Assembly (NCBI RefSeq): GCF_011813015.1
Contig: NZ_QHLQ01000002.1
Coordinates: 124,001-188,000, forward strand
From: Parasedimentitalea denitrificans
Lineage (GTDB): Bacteria; Pseudomonadota; Alphaproteobacteria; Rhodobacterales; Rhodobacteraceae
DNA length: 64,000 nucleotides
Direction of reading: 5' to 3'
Positions 34,660-44,016 of the stretch are shown piece after piece. The position numbers and the translations under genes were made by a program. Each line of letters starts with the position of its first letter. Position 1 is the stretch's first letter. Under the pieces are notes generated by a model. The model did not search any database, was not told the origin of the DNA, and was given only the letters and a program-made list of their open reading frames with translations.

Positions 34660-35595
34660 CTAATGCTGCGCAATGAGATGTCCGGGGGCCTGCTCGACCA
34701 TTCCGGAGACCAGTCGAGCACTCGCTTCGCGCACTTCTTTGGCTCGTTTGGAAAACCCGTTGTCATCCGCCAACAACCTTTGTCGCGGATCCGGCACTGC
34801 CGAGCGCAGCAATTGCGTGTAGCTGTGCTTAGGTGCTCCGACGACATCTCGGGTTGGTCCTTGTTCGACCACCTGCCCTTGAAACATCACAGCCGTGTCT
34901 TCAGCTAGATACTCAGCCGTGGCAATGTCATGGGTGATGTACAGCAGGGATAGGCCACGTTCAGTTTTTAGCCGCTCCATCAAGGCCAATACAGATCTGC
35001 GAATTGACACATCCAGCATCGACGTCGGCTCATCCGCCACGATCAAGCGGGCATTTACAGCCAGCGCGCGGGCGAAATTCACCCTTTGACGTTGGCCGCC
35101 TGACAGCTCGTGTGGGTATTTGTCCGGAGTGGTATTCGGGTCCAACTCCACCTCGTCCAAAATCTTGCGCACGGCCGCCTCATCTGAGCGGTCCGGTTGA
35201 TGTAGACGCAGGGCCCGTTGCAAATGATGCCGAATAGTATGGGCCGGATTGAGAGAGGAGAACGGATCCTGAAAGACCATCTGTACCGCTTGGCGGTACT
35301 TGCTCTGAGACGCACGATCCGTGAATTCTGCAATATCAGATCCTTCAAACAGGATCCGGCCGCTCGTGGCGGCATGGTGCTGCACAATCATCCGACCCAC
35401 TGTGGATTTTCCCGACCCGCTTTCACCAACCAGCGCCAATGCCCTGCCCGGTCGCAGTGACAAGTTTACATTGCGCAACGCCTTGACTGTCTTCGCTGGC
35501 CCGAACACAGGTTTGATGTGAAACGTCTTATTGATCTGTTCAAGTCGAAGAATATCTGGGGTCACCAAATCATCATTTTCAACCGGCATGAGCAT
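34660..35595 (-). CDS. Oligopeptide/oligosaccharide ABC transporter ATPase (OppF/DppF type)
   Basis: Second ATPase of an Opp/Dpp-type importer, 311 residues. It shows Walker A GESGSGKST, the signature HELSGGQRQRV, Walker B LIVADEPTSMLD and the switch His in YITHDIATAEYL. The C-terminal oligopeptide extension typical of OppF/DppF follows. Its ATG at 35595 lies inside the end of the preceding ATPase gene (17-nt overlap) after GGAGAG. With the GH20 gene downstream, the cargo is more likely chitooligosaccharide than peptide. Confidence 0.9.
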   Translation of the reverse strand: MLMPVENDDLVTPDILRLEQINKTFHIKPVFGPAKTVKALRNVNLSLRPGRALALVGESGSGKSTVGRMIVQHHAATSGRILFEGSDIAEFTDRASQSKYRQAVQMVFQDPFSSLNPAHTIRHHLQRALRLHQPDRSDEAAVRKILDEVELDPNTTPDKYPHELSGGQRQRVNFARALAVNARLIVADEPTSMLDVSIRRSVLALMERLKTERGLSLLYITHDIATAEYLAEDTAVMFQGQVVEQGPTRDVVGAPKHSYTQLLRSAVPDPRQRLLADDNGFSKRAKEVREASARLVSGMVEQAPGHLIAQH

Positions 35596-36403
35596 CGCTC
35601 TCCTCTACCTGTTCTAACACCGGCATCGCGGACCACAATGCCTGCGTATACTCGTGCTGAGGGTTAGTTACGATTTGCTCGGCACTGCCGATTTCAATGA
35701 TCTCGCCACCTTTCATGATGCCAATGCGATCCGAAATCTGTGCCATCAGCGCCAGATCATGGGTGATGAACAGGACTGAAAAACCCAACTCTTCGCGTAA
35801 TCGCAACACCTCTTGCAGAATTTCCCGCTGAACCACGACATCCAATGCAGTGGTGGGTTCGTCCATGACAATCAGTTTGGGCCGCAGAGTCAGCGCCAAA
35901 GCCAGAGCCACACGCTGCCGCATGCCGCCCGAGAGTTGATGTGGGTAGGCGTGCATACGTTCCGCCGGAATTCCAACCATTTTCAGCATTTCAGCAGTCC
36001 GGGTAATAATGTCCTCACGACTGATTTTTCCGTGGGCTTTCAGCATGTCGCTGAACTGCCCCAAAATGGACATCACCGGATTCAGCGAGTTCATCGCACT
36101 TTGGAACACCATCGACACTTCGGACCAACGCCAGGCCCGCAATCGTTCGGCATCAAAGGCCAATACACTGCGACCTTCAAACCGGATATCGCCAGAACGG
36201 ATCAACGCCGGTGGCTTGTGCAACCGCATTAAGGAGTAGGCGATAGTGGATTTCCCACAACCAGATTCCCCGGCCAGTCCCAGCACCTCGTTTCGATGAA
36301 TGTCAAAAGACACATCACGTACTGCTGCAAAGGGGTCGCCAGCTGTCAGGTATTCCACCCTCAGATCTTTGACCTGCATTAAAGGCGTATTGCTCTCGCT
36401 CAT
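35579..36403 (-). CDS. Oligopeptide/oligosaccharide ABC transporter ATPase (OppD/DppD type)
   Basis: First ATPase of the importer, 274 residues, with Walker A GESGCGKST, HQLSGGMRQRVALALAL signature region, Walker B LIVMDEPTTALD and FITHDLALMAQI. It pairs with the next gene to form the heterodimeric motor. Its start overlaps the stop of the upstream permease gene by 4 nt. Confidence 0.92.
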   Translation of the reverse strand: MSESNTPLMQVKDLRVEYLTAGDPFAAVRDVSFDIHRNEVLGLAGESGCGKSTIAYSLMRLHKPPALIRSGDIRFEGRSVLAFDAERLRAWRWSEVSMVFQSAMNSLNPVMSILGQFSDMLKAHGKISREDIITRTAEMLKMVGIPAERMHAYPHQLSGGMRQRVALALALTLRPKLIVMDEPTTALDVVVQREILQEVLRLREELGFSVLFITHDLALMAQISDRIGIMKGGEIIEIGSAEQIVTNPQHEYTQALWSAMPVLEQVEESDAHAG

Positions 36404-37311
36404 TGGTTCGCCTCCTGCATACGCTGCCGGTTCAGTCGTCGCTCCAATTTCAGTGCCTTGGCCACCTGTCCCAGTGAACGCATCCGTGGGTTCGCAATCT
36501 CATCCACACCAAAGTTCATCAGCGACAGACCAACGCCAATGAAAACAATTGCACCGCAGGGGGCCAAGATTTCCCACCATGCCCCTACAATAATCGCCGA
36601 TGCGTTTTGGGCGTTGTACAGCATCGCCCCCCAGCTCAGCGTCAGCGGGCTACCAAGCCCCAGAAACTCTAGCGTCGCTTGGGTGATAATAGTGAAAATC
36701 ACCGATCCGATGAAGTTGAAGCCGATAATCGACAGCAGGTTGGGCAACATTTCCACAAGGATCATCCGCCAAGCTGGTTCGCCAATCATTTCCGAGGCCT
36801 GAATATAGTCACGAGTTTTCAGCGATAAGGCTTGCGCCCGTGTCACGCGTGCACCCCAAGCCCACGAGGTAACGCCAATAATCAGCGCAATCGCAAGCGG
36901 GCTCACTTGCCCAAGGAACGCAGCTAGAACTAGCAACAGTGGCAATTGCGGCAAGACCAGCACCACATTGGTCATGAAGTTCAAAACATCGTCCACTTTC
37001 CCACCAAAATATGCAGCCGTAATGCCAATGGTGGTACCAATTGCGGTGACAATAAAGCCTGCAAGCAGGCCAACCATCAGTGAATTTCGCGTGCCATAGA
37101 TCAACTGACTAAACACATCGCGCCCCATGCGGGTCGTGCCCAGCCAATGATCGGCGGACGGTGCTTGATGTGGGCGGCCAACGCGACCTAATGGATCATA
37201 TTGGGCAATCAAAGGTGCTGCGATGGCTATAACCACATAGACCAGAACAATGGACAGGCCGATTGCGGCTTTGCGGTTGCGCAGAAATGTTTTGAGCAGG
37301 CTTTTCATCAC
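36400..37311 (-). CDS. ABC transporter permease (OppC/DppC type)
   Basis: Inner-membrane permease of 303 residues: one N-terminal helix (AAIGLSIVLVYVVIAIAAP), a periplasmic segment with QYDPLGR and DHWLGTTRMGRDVFSQLIYG (diagnostic for DppC), then five helices and the EAA-type coupling loop near ALSLKTRDYIQASEMIG. It overlaps both neighbours by 4 nt. Confidence 0.92.
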   Translation of the reverse strand: MMKSLLKTFLRNRKAAIGLSIVLVYVVIAIAAPLIAQYDPLGRVGRPHQAPSADHWLGTTRMGRDVFSQLIYGTRNSLMVGLLAGFIVTAIGTTIGITAAYFGGKVDDVLNFMTNVVLVLPQLPLLLVLAAFLGQVSPLAIALIIGVTSWAWGARVTRAQALSLKTRDYIQASEMIGEPAWRMILVEMLPNLLSIIGFNFIGSVIFTIITQATLEFLGLGSPLTLSWGAMLYNAQNASAIIVGAWWEILAPCGAIVFIGVGLSLMNFGVDEIANPRMRSLGQVAKALKLERRLNRQRMQEANQ

Positions 37312-38285
37312 GCCCTCTTTAGTCGGGGATCAAGGAAAACATAGGCAAGATCAACAGCAAAGTTCGCGATCAACATGGCCAGCGTCATGATCAAAAGTTG
37401 GCCCTGGATCAGCGGGAAATCACGTCCCACAATGCCAAGATACAGCAGGTTGCCAACGCCGGGATAGTTGAACACCACCTCGGTCACCAGAGAGCCACCA
37501 AACAGCGCGCCAAAGCTCAAGGCCAAGGAGGTCACCGAAGGCAACAGTGCATTCCGGGCGGCATATGTGTATCGCACACGGGCGTCAGACAGGCCTTTGG
37601 CCTCTCCCATATAGATATAGTCTTCACCCAACTGCCCGATCATATTGTTGCGCATGGTGACAAGGTAGCCACCAACCAACACCATCGACAGCGTCAGCAC
37701 TGGCAGGAAACCATGGTAGGCAACTGACGCAATAAATTCGAAGCTCCAGGCCGGATCGAGTTTTGGATCAAAGGCATAAGATGTTGGGAAGACTTTGTTG
37801 CTGACGCCTAGGAAATATAGCCCACACAGCGCAACAACAACTGAGGGAATGGATTGTAATGCTAGCGCTGTGGGCGACGCGATCACATCAATCATCGTGC
37901 CCCGGCGCCAAGCCGCCAGAATACCCAGCAACGTGCCAACAGAAAACGACACCAACAGGGCAGCGCCTGTCAGAAACAGGGTCCAGGGCAACGCCTGCAT
38001 CAACATATCGGTTACAGGGACCGGGAAGAATTTCACCGAAACGCCAAAGTCCCAAGTAAAGATGCTTTTCAGGTAGGAAAAATACTGTTCATGCAAAGGA
38101 GCATCAACAAACCCAAAGGTCGCCATCAGCGCTTCGCGCGCGGCTGGTCCCATTGCTACATTGGCGTTAGCAAGCATGATGTCAGCGGGGTTGCCTGGCA
38201 ACATCCGTGGAATGACAAAGTTGAAGGTCGCAGCGACCAGAAAAGCGACCAAATAAAAGGCCAGCCGTTTCAGCAGGAAGTTCAT
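37308..38285 (-). CDS. ABC transporter permease (OppB/DppB type)
   Basis: First permease subunit, 325 residues, about six helices. The N-terminus MNFLLKRLAFYLVAFLVAA, IPRMLPGNPADIML, the EAA-type loop region NMIGQLGEDYIYMGEAKG and GSLVTEVVFNYPGVGNLLY are typical of the DppB family. It forms a heterodimer with the next permease. It starts 81 bp after the binding-protein gene, with a hairpin in the gap. Confidence 0.92.
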   Translation of the reverse strand: MNFLLKRLAFYLVAFLVAATFNFVIPRMLPGNPADIMLANANVAMGPAAREALMATFGFVDAPLHEQYFSYLKSIFTWDFGVSVKFFPVPVTDMLMQALPWTLFLTGAALLVSFSVGTLLGILAAWRRGTMIDVIASPTALALQSIPSVVVALCGLYFLGVSNKVFPTSYAFDPKLDPAWSFEFIASVAYHGFLPVLTLSMVLVGGYLVTMRNNMIGQLGEDYIYMGEAKGLSDARVRYTYAARNALLPSVTSLALSFGALFGGSLVTEVVFNYPGVGNLLYLGIVGRDFPLIQGQLLIMTLAMLIANFAVDLAYVFLDPRLKRA

Positions 38286-38329
38286 GGAAAAACACCGTGG
38301 GTTCGTCGTGTCATATAAGACATGGAAAC

Positions 38330-38351
38330 GGGGCGACCCTTTGGCCGCCCC
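38330..38351 (-). terminator. Intercistronic hairpin after the binding-protein gene
   Basis: On the leftward transcript GGGGCGGCC pairs with GGTCGCCCC (one G-U pair) around a 4-base loop, 15 bp past the binding-protein stop. It probably attenuates or stabilises, so the binding protein is made in excess over the membrane subunits. Confidence 0.55.
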
Positions 38352-38366
38352 ATACCAACAAGAGCG

Positions 38367-40022
38367 TTACTCAGCCGGGCGCAGCGACAGCAGATGCAGC
38401 ACACGCGCCGGGTTGGTCTTGTGAACGGCAGGGCTTGCAACCGGATTGTCGGCGTTAAAGAAGCCGGTGAACCGTTTGGTGTTGTACTGATACCAGATCG
38501 GGTTGTTAAACACCGGTAGGATCGGCATTTCTTCACCTAGGATCTGCTGCACTTCACCCATGATCATCTGCTGTTTTTTGGTGTCGACGGTCTGAGTAAA
38601 TGCATCCAGTTTTTCGCTGAGCGCTGCATTGTAGTACCGTGCGGCACCAAAGCGAGTTTTGCCTTGGTTACGCTCGTGCAGACCACGTTCGAACTGGTTG
38701 TAAGGTGTCGCACCAACTGAAATCGCGTTGATGGCAACATCATAGTCCGCATTGATCAGCTTATCCGTCCAAACAGCGGCTTCGGGTGTTGCAACATTGG
38801 CTTTGATCCCGGCGGCATTCATACCTTCAACCGCAATCTGTACCGAGTTCACCCAGTCGGTCCAACCGTTTGGAACGATGATATCAATGCTGATCGCTTC
38901 ACCTTGGGGCGTTTCAATAAAGCCGTCACCATCGATGTCTTTAAATCCGGCCTCTGCTAGCTGGGCCTTAGCCGCATCTACATTGTACTCGGTGTAGCCA
39001 CCAAATTTGTCCTCAGTCGCTTCGTCGTTCCAAGCATGAAATGACGCGCCCAGGCCCGATGGGTACTGGTTGATGGTCGGGTAGCCATAACCCGCAATTT
39101 CAACCATAGCTTCACGATCGAAAGCCATCGAAACAGCGCGGCGGAAGTCTACGTTATTAAACGCTTCTTTGTTACCTGCAACTTTGCTCTCAAGGTTCAG
39201 GTAGAACGCCACCAATGACCCACCTGGCAGCCAGTATTTGTGGTTCTCTGGATCTTTTGAAACATAAGTGTTTTCGATGTCTGGCAGGAACGAGCCCATC
39301 CAGTCCAGCTCGCCACTTGCAGCCGCGGCCAGCGCCTGGTCGTTATTTGCGATTTGAGGCATGCGCAAACAGTCAACTTTCAGGCTGTCGGCGTCCCAGT
39401 AATTGTCATTACGACACTGAACATATTCTTGTGCCGAGAAACGCTCAATCGAGGTCAACGCACCAGTTCCAACCGGATTTGGGTTAGTGAATGTGACCGG
39501 ATCATCAACACTAGACCAAATGTGTTCAGCCACGATTGGCACGCGAACAATCTGGAACATTGCCTGGTTTGACGCGGTATTCAGATGGAAGCGTACGTTC
39601 TGAGCGTCAATTTTCTCAACGCTGGCCAGCATTTTGGCCATACCCTGATTGTCAATCGCGGGGTTCTCCATAACCATCGCAAAGGTGGCTAGGACATCAT
39701 CCGCATCAAAAGCTTCGCCATCAGACCATTCCACACCGTCGCGAAGCGTCACGTCGATCGATGTCAGATCATCGGAGTACTTAAAGTCGCTGGCCAGGCG
39801 GAACACCGGGTTTCCGCCATCCATGCGGTTAAAGATGATCAGCGGCTCATACATGAAATGTTCTACTGTCGGCAGCACTGTCGTCTGGTTGAATGGATTA
39901 TAGTTTTCAACCCATACGGTGACCTGCTCGGGCAAAGCGGTCACAACAGATTTTTCGGCCAACACAGGGGTGGCCATCAGGCTGGCCGACGTCATCAACC
40001 CAGCAACTACGGTCTTTTTCAT
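38367..40022 (-). CDS. Family 5 extracellular solute-binding protein, probable chitooligosaccharide binder
   Basis: Periplasmic protein of 551 residues with a signal peptide (MKKTVVAGLMTSASLMATPVLA, cut after VLA; residues 1-22). The SBP_bac_5 fold shows YEPLIIFN, TLRDGVEWSDGEAFDADDVL, VDFRRAVSMAFDREAM and QLAEAGFKDIDGDGF. Family 5 proteins bind peptides, but a subgroup (Vibrio CBP) binds chitooligosaccharides. Three contexts support the latter: same-strand GH20, GNAT, and a divergent hybrid kinase similar in design to ChiS. Confidence 0.87.
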   Translation of the reverse strand: MKKTVVAGLMTSASLMATPVLAEKSVVTALPEQVTVWVENYNPFNQTTVLPTVEHFMYEPLIIFNRMDGGNPVFRLASDFKYSDDLTSIDVTLRDGVEWSDGEAFDADDVLATFAMVMENPAIDNQGMAKMLASVEKIDAQNVRFHLNTASNQAMFQIVRVPIVAEHIWSSVDDPVTFTNPNPVGTGALTSIERFSAQEYVQCRNDNYWDADSLKVDCLRMPQIANNDQALAAAASGELDWMGSFLPDIENTYVSKDPENHKYWLPGGSLVAFYLNLESKVAGNKEAFNNVDFRRAVSMAFDREAMVEIAGYGYPTINQYPSGLGASFHAWNDEATEDKFGGYTEYNVDAAKAQLAEAGFKDIDGDGFIETPQGEAISIDIIVPNGWTDWVNSVQIAVEGMNAAGIKANVATPEAAVWTDKLINADYDVAINAISVGATPYNQFERGLHERNQGKTRFGAARYYNAALSEKLDAFTQTVDTKKQQMIMGEVQQILGEEMPILPVFNNPIWYQYNTKRFTGFFNADNPVASPAVHKTNPARVLHLLSLRPAE

Positions 40023-40326
40023 TGTTTCCTCCCAATCGCATCCGGTTCATCCGGCTTAAGCGAAAAATAGCTATCCTCAATCCGAACGAACCCCGGATGA
40101 GAACTGAGCTTAGTCAAGCCCTCTTGGTTGCATCTGGACACCAGAAATATCGTAAGTTTCGTCAAAATCGAATTTCAAGACCGGTAGAAATGATAATTTT
40201 CAGTCGGTTACGGGTCATTAGATAATTCGTTCAATTCCAAGTTGCGATGCGCTGCCCCTTGTCAGCAAAGAGGTTAACCGACAAAATCTACGAAACGACG
40301 CGGCTATCCCATTCGGAGAACATCAG
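40023..40326. promoter_or_regulatory. Divergent control region, binding protein / hybrid kinase
   Basis: This 304-bp gap must hold two promoters. Direct repeats CATCCGG at 40039-40045 and 40048-40054 recur inverted as CCGGATG at 40093-40099, on the binding-protein side. This may be the site for the kinase's own C-terminal domain if it binds DNA, but that is speculative. The right part is AT-rich. Confidence 0.4.
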
Positions 40327-43300
40327 GTGTTAAGCGGAATCCGAGCCCGATTGCTCGTCACATTTTTGTTGGCCTCAGTCCTTCCCCTGACCTTAGGGGG
40401 AATGGTGTTTTATGCCTTGGTGAACCAGACCATCACATCCGAGACATTTCAAAAGGTCGGATTTGCCCGCAACGCGAAAAGTGGCGAAATCAGCCAGTAC
40501 CTGACTCATGCCCGCAAGCAGGCCGAAGATTTGGCAAAGTCGTCAAATGTCCGCTACTCGGTTGGACAGTTTTATGGCTTCAGCTATGCAATTCGACAGC
40601 TGGCAGAAACCCCACGCGAAGGCGGCGCATTGTTACGTGATATATTTGGGGTCAGTCATTCCAACCCAGAATCTCTGGGGGTTGGGACTAATGACCGATT
40701 GCTACGCGAGGCTTTGGAATACGCCAATATCTACCGTCGGTTCCACGCCGGTTTTCTTAGTTTTCTCCAAGATAGTCCCTTTGACAATCTCTACCTTGTT
40801 GATCGCTATGGGCAGATTGTCTACGCCGCAAATGCGGATGCCTATCTTGGCCGCCATCTAGAAGGCGCCGCTGCGGGAATAGAAAGCGCCCATGCGGCGC
40901 TCCGTGATCAAGACGGGCCCACTCCAATAGTTCAGGATTTTGCCCCGGATGCGGTAACTGGTAAATTTTCTGCATATCTGGCGGTGCCAGTTGTTTTGCA
41001 TTCACACACACGCGGAGCCTTGATCCTTCGGATGCCACCAACCGGCATTCAATCCCTGTTGGAAGGCAGTGAAACCCCTTTGACTGTGTTATCTGCCCAA
41101 GGCGCTATCATTGCAGCGTCGGATCCCACCACCGCCACATCGATTGGAAAAACTGCGCCCTTGCCTGTTGAGATGGCAACACCTTCCTCAGTGGCAATAT
41201 TAGACACCGGGTTGTCGGGCAGTCCTGCCCTCACGGCCTGGGGGCGACTAAGCCCCCCCAACCCGCCTTGGTTGGTCGTAGCCGAAGCCTCCAGCGATCA
41301 AGCATTTTTCAATTCCCGCCGACTGGGAATCGCACTGCTAGTTATCGGCGCGGGCACCATAGTTGTTTTGGCAACCTTGGTATTTTTGTTCTCCAAATCG
41401 CTAACCCGGCCAATCCAACGGCTAGCAGAAGCAGCCAGCGCAGTGGCCGAGGGCAGCCTGAATGAAAACCTGCCCGAATACGACCATCCGGTGGAGTACG
41501 CCCGCCTGTCCCGCGCCGTCAGCGGTATGCGCAAAGGGCTACGTGATCAGCTCGATCAAATTCGCGACAAGAACGACACCCTCCAAGGAAACCTGCGCCA
41601 GATTGAAGAGAAAAACGTAAAACTGGAAGAGGCAGACCGGATGAAGGACCGGTTTTTGGCAAATACCAGTCACGAATTACGCACTCCATTGAACGGTATC
41701 ATCGGAATATTAGAAACATTGGAAACCGGCGTTATGGGGGATATGCATCCCGCACAAAAAAGCCAGCTGCGCCTGATTACGTCTTCGGCCCGTCGCCTGT
41801 CCCGTCTGGTTGACGATCTGTTGGATATCTACCGTATCCGTGAAGGACGTATGAGTTTGGACCTGCAACCATTGAACGTGGGCCATGCCCTAAGCAATGT
41901 GGTGCAACTGGTTCAACCTTTGATGCCCAAGGGGCGCAACACTGACAAAGTTGAGGTTCATCTGGACTTGCCAGCCAACCTGCCCGCAGTGTTGGCTGAC
42001 CCCGTTCGATATGAACAAATCTTGTTCAATTTAATGTCCAACGCGGCCAAATATGGTGGTGGCGGTGATATCGACATTTCCGCCAGAGTTGAAAATGGCA
42101 CTCTTATCGTGGCCGTAGAAGATCAAGGCCCCGGAATTAACCCGGACAGCATGGACCGGATTTTTCACCCATTGGAACAACTTACCCCCGGCAGTCACGG
42201 CCAACAGCAGGGCACCGGTCTAGGCCTGACCATTGCCCGAAATTTGGCCGTCATGATGGATGGGTCGATTGAAGTCACCAGTGAACTGGGAAAAGGATCT
42301 ACCTTTGAAATCCACCTTCCTGCGTCTGATCTGCCTGCACCTACGGCACCCGAAGGTTTTCCATCTCTTGAGCTGCCCGAAGATCCAGTTGTCCCGCTGC
42401 GCGCGGTTGATGACGCCATAGAAAGTGACGGCGACGCACCAGTCGTGCTTTGTGTGGATGATGAACCAATTAACCTTCAGGTTTTGCAGAACGTTCTACA
42501 CCCTCAAGGCTACCGCGTGATCAAAGCTTCTAGCGGCTCGGCAGCCCTGCGCAGTGTTGCTACGGCACAACCCGACCTGATTGTTCTGGATGTGATGATG
42601 CCTGGCATGAATGGCCTTGATGTGGCTCGCAATTTGCGCCGTCGCTATGGCCTACATGATCTGCCGATCATTCTGCTAACTGCGCGCGGGCGGTCCAGTG
42701 ATATGATTGCCGGCTTTGATGCCGGCGCCAATGATTACGTGGTAAAGCCCTTTGTCAAAGATGAATTGCTCAGCCGCATTCGAACCTTACTACAAGCCTC
42801 ACGCGCGCATCGCAGCAGTGAGGAAAATCTGGAACTGCGCGAAGAGATAGAACGCCGCATTCAGATCGAAGACGCATTGCGGCTGTCGCAACGTAGGATG
42901 ACCCAACTTCTTAACACGCTGGAAGAAGGACTGATCTGCGTGAATGCCCGGGACGTCATCACTTATGCCAATGGGTGCGCCGTACATATTCTGGATCACC
43001 CCGTGCGGTCCAACCAGACCACGTTGTCTGAAATTCTACCTCAGGATCTACACCGCCAAATTTCTGCGATTGATGCCGATGATGATCCCCAACAGCTAAA
43101 GCTCACCTTGGGCGGCACCGACTACACCACCAGCGTTTTTGCCATGATGCCCGAGGCGGGCGGTGGCAAAGCCATCCTGCTTAGCCCAGCCAGTAACGAA
43201 CATGGCGAGGCATTTGTTCAGTCCCTGCGTGACGTCGTAGACACTTCGCTCCCTTCACTCATTGCCCCCGAAGGCCCCGGCGCACAGCCGACCCACATCC

Positions 43301-43653
43301 AAGACCCCTACCGGGACACCATTGTTGACCTGATGACCCGCTCGCTTGACCTATGGTCGGACCTGACTGGGAAGGGCAAAATTGAATTCGCCGAAACCTC
43401 CGGCATCTGGCGGGTCAATCTGGACAAAACATCTTTACAAACACGAACTTTGGACAAGTACCTGTTGGCAGACACCCTGCCCAATAATCCCCGATGGCGT
43501 GATGTGGTAAAGACAGTGAACTTCATCCAGACCATCTCGGAGAGTGAACCCCTGACAGAAGACCAAAAGGCCCGGTTGGCGCAACTGTCCACTCAGTTGG
43601 AATTATTTCGTGAAATGGGCGTTCAACGTGGATTGCCTGACTTTAGCTCCTGA
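40327..43653 (+). CDS. Hybrid sensor histidine kinase with receiver domain, ChiS-like
   Basis: A 1108-residue inner-membrane protein; GTG start after GGAGA. Helix 1 is at residues about 9-30, a periplasmic sensor spans 31-330, helix 2 is near 336-360, then HAMP, a HisKA site with H449 (NTSHELRTPLNG), an ATPase domain (NLMSNAAKYGG, DQGPGINP, GTGLGLTIA) and a receiver with D755 (VLDVMMPGMNG). After it come a coiled coil, a PAS-like part and, at about 1020-1075, SGIWRVNLDKTSLQTRTLDKYL-type sequence ending NNPRWRDVVKT. As I recall, such a C-terminal block is the non-canonical DNA-binding part of Vibrio ChiS, which has similar length and lies beside the chitin-binding-protein operon. No separate response regulator is adjacent, which fits. 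Confidence 0.8.
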   Translation: MLSGIRARLLVTFLLASVLPLTLGGMVFYALVNQTITSETFQKVGFARNAKSGEISQYLTHARKQAEDLAKSSNVRYSVGQFYGFSYAIRQLAETPREGGALLRDIFGVSHSNPESLGVGTNDRLLREALEYANIYRRFHAGFLSFLQDSPFDNLYLVDRYGQIVYAANADAYLGRHLEGAAAGIESAHAALRDQDGPTPIVQDFAPDAVTGKFSAYLAVPVVLHSHTRGALILRMPPTGIQSLLEGSETPLTVLSAQGAIIAASDPTTATSIGKTAPLPVEMATPSSVAILDTGLSGSPALTAWGRLSPPNPPWLVVAEASSDQAFFNSRRLGIALLVIGAGTIVVLATLVFLFSKSLTRPIQRLAEAASAVAEGSLNENLPEYDHPVEYARLSRAVSGMRKGLRDQLDQIRDKNDTLQGNLRQIEEKNVKLEEADRMKDRFLANTSHELRTPLNGIIGILETLETGVMGDMHPAQKSQLRLITSSARRLSRLVDDLLDIYRIREGRMSLDLQPLNVGHALSNVVQLVQPLMPKGRNTDKVEVHLDLPANLPAVLADPVRYEQILFNLMSNAAKYGGGGDIDISARVENGTLIVAVEDQGPGINPDSMDRIFHPLEQLTPGSHGQQQGTGLGLTIARNLAVMMDGSIEVTSELGKGSTFEIHLPASDLPAPTAPEGFPSLELPEDPVVPLRAVDDAIESDGDAPVVLCVDDEPINLQVLQNVLHPQGYRVIKASSGSAALRSVATAQPDLIVLDVMMPGMNGLDVARNLRRRYGLHDLPIILLTARGRSSDMIAGFDAGANDYVVKPFVKDELLSRIRTLLQASRAHRSSEENLELREEIERRIQIEDALRLSQRRMTQLLNTLEEGLICVNARDVITYANGCAVHILDHPVRSNQTTLSEILPQDLHRQISAIDADDDPQQLKLTLGGTDYTTSVFAMMPEAGGGKAILLSPASNEHGEAFVQSLRDVVDTSLPSLIAPEGPGAQPTHIQDPYRDTIVDLMTRSLDLWSDLTGKGKIEFAETSGIWRVNLDKTSLQTRTLDKYLLADTLPNNPRWRDVVKTVNFIQTISESEPLTEDQKARLAQLSTQLELFREMGVQRGLPDFSS

Positions 43654-43838
43654 TCAATGGGTAAAAGAAAGATCCCGCTACGTGTCATGATCAGCAAACA
43701 AGACGGCCTCGCGCTACTGTAGGTTTCCGACTTCGATAGGCGCATTGAAGGACCTGCAGCCTAGCGAGAGACAATCTGTAGGGCGACCGCTCAGCGGCTT
43801 CTAAAAAAGAAGAAAAACAATTTCTTATAAGTAAGATT

Positions 43839-43924
43839 TGGTGCGGGCGGTGGGACTCGAACCCACACGGGCATACGCCCAACAGATTTTAAGTCTGGCA
43901 TGTCTACCATTCCATCACGCCCGC
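43839..43924 (-). tRNA. tRNA-Leu (UAA)
   Basis: Minus-strand 86-nt sequence with encoded CCA at its 3' end (43839-43841). Acceptor GCGGGCG (43918-43924) pairs with CGCCCGC (43843-43849). The anticodon loop CTTAAAA, flanked by CAGA/TCTG, gives anticodon UAA. The T-arm GTTCGAGTCCC and a long variable arm characteristic of class II Leu tRNAs are present. Confidence 0.95.
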
Positions 43925-44016
43925 ATGTGAAACACCAAAGCATCTCACCCGCATAGGTCTATCCTTGCAGGCCGCTGGGGACAATCAGTTTTGTGGGAAA
44001 TGACAGGGGTTTTTGC

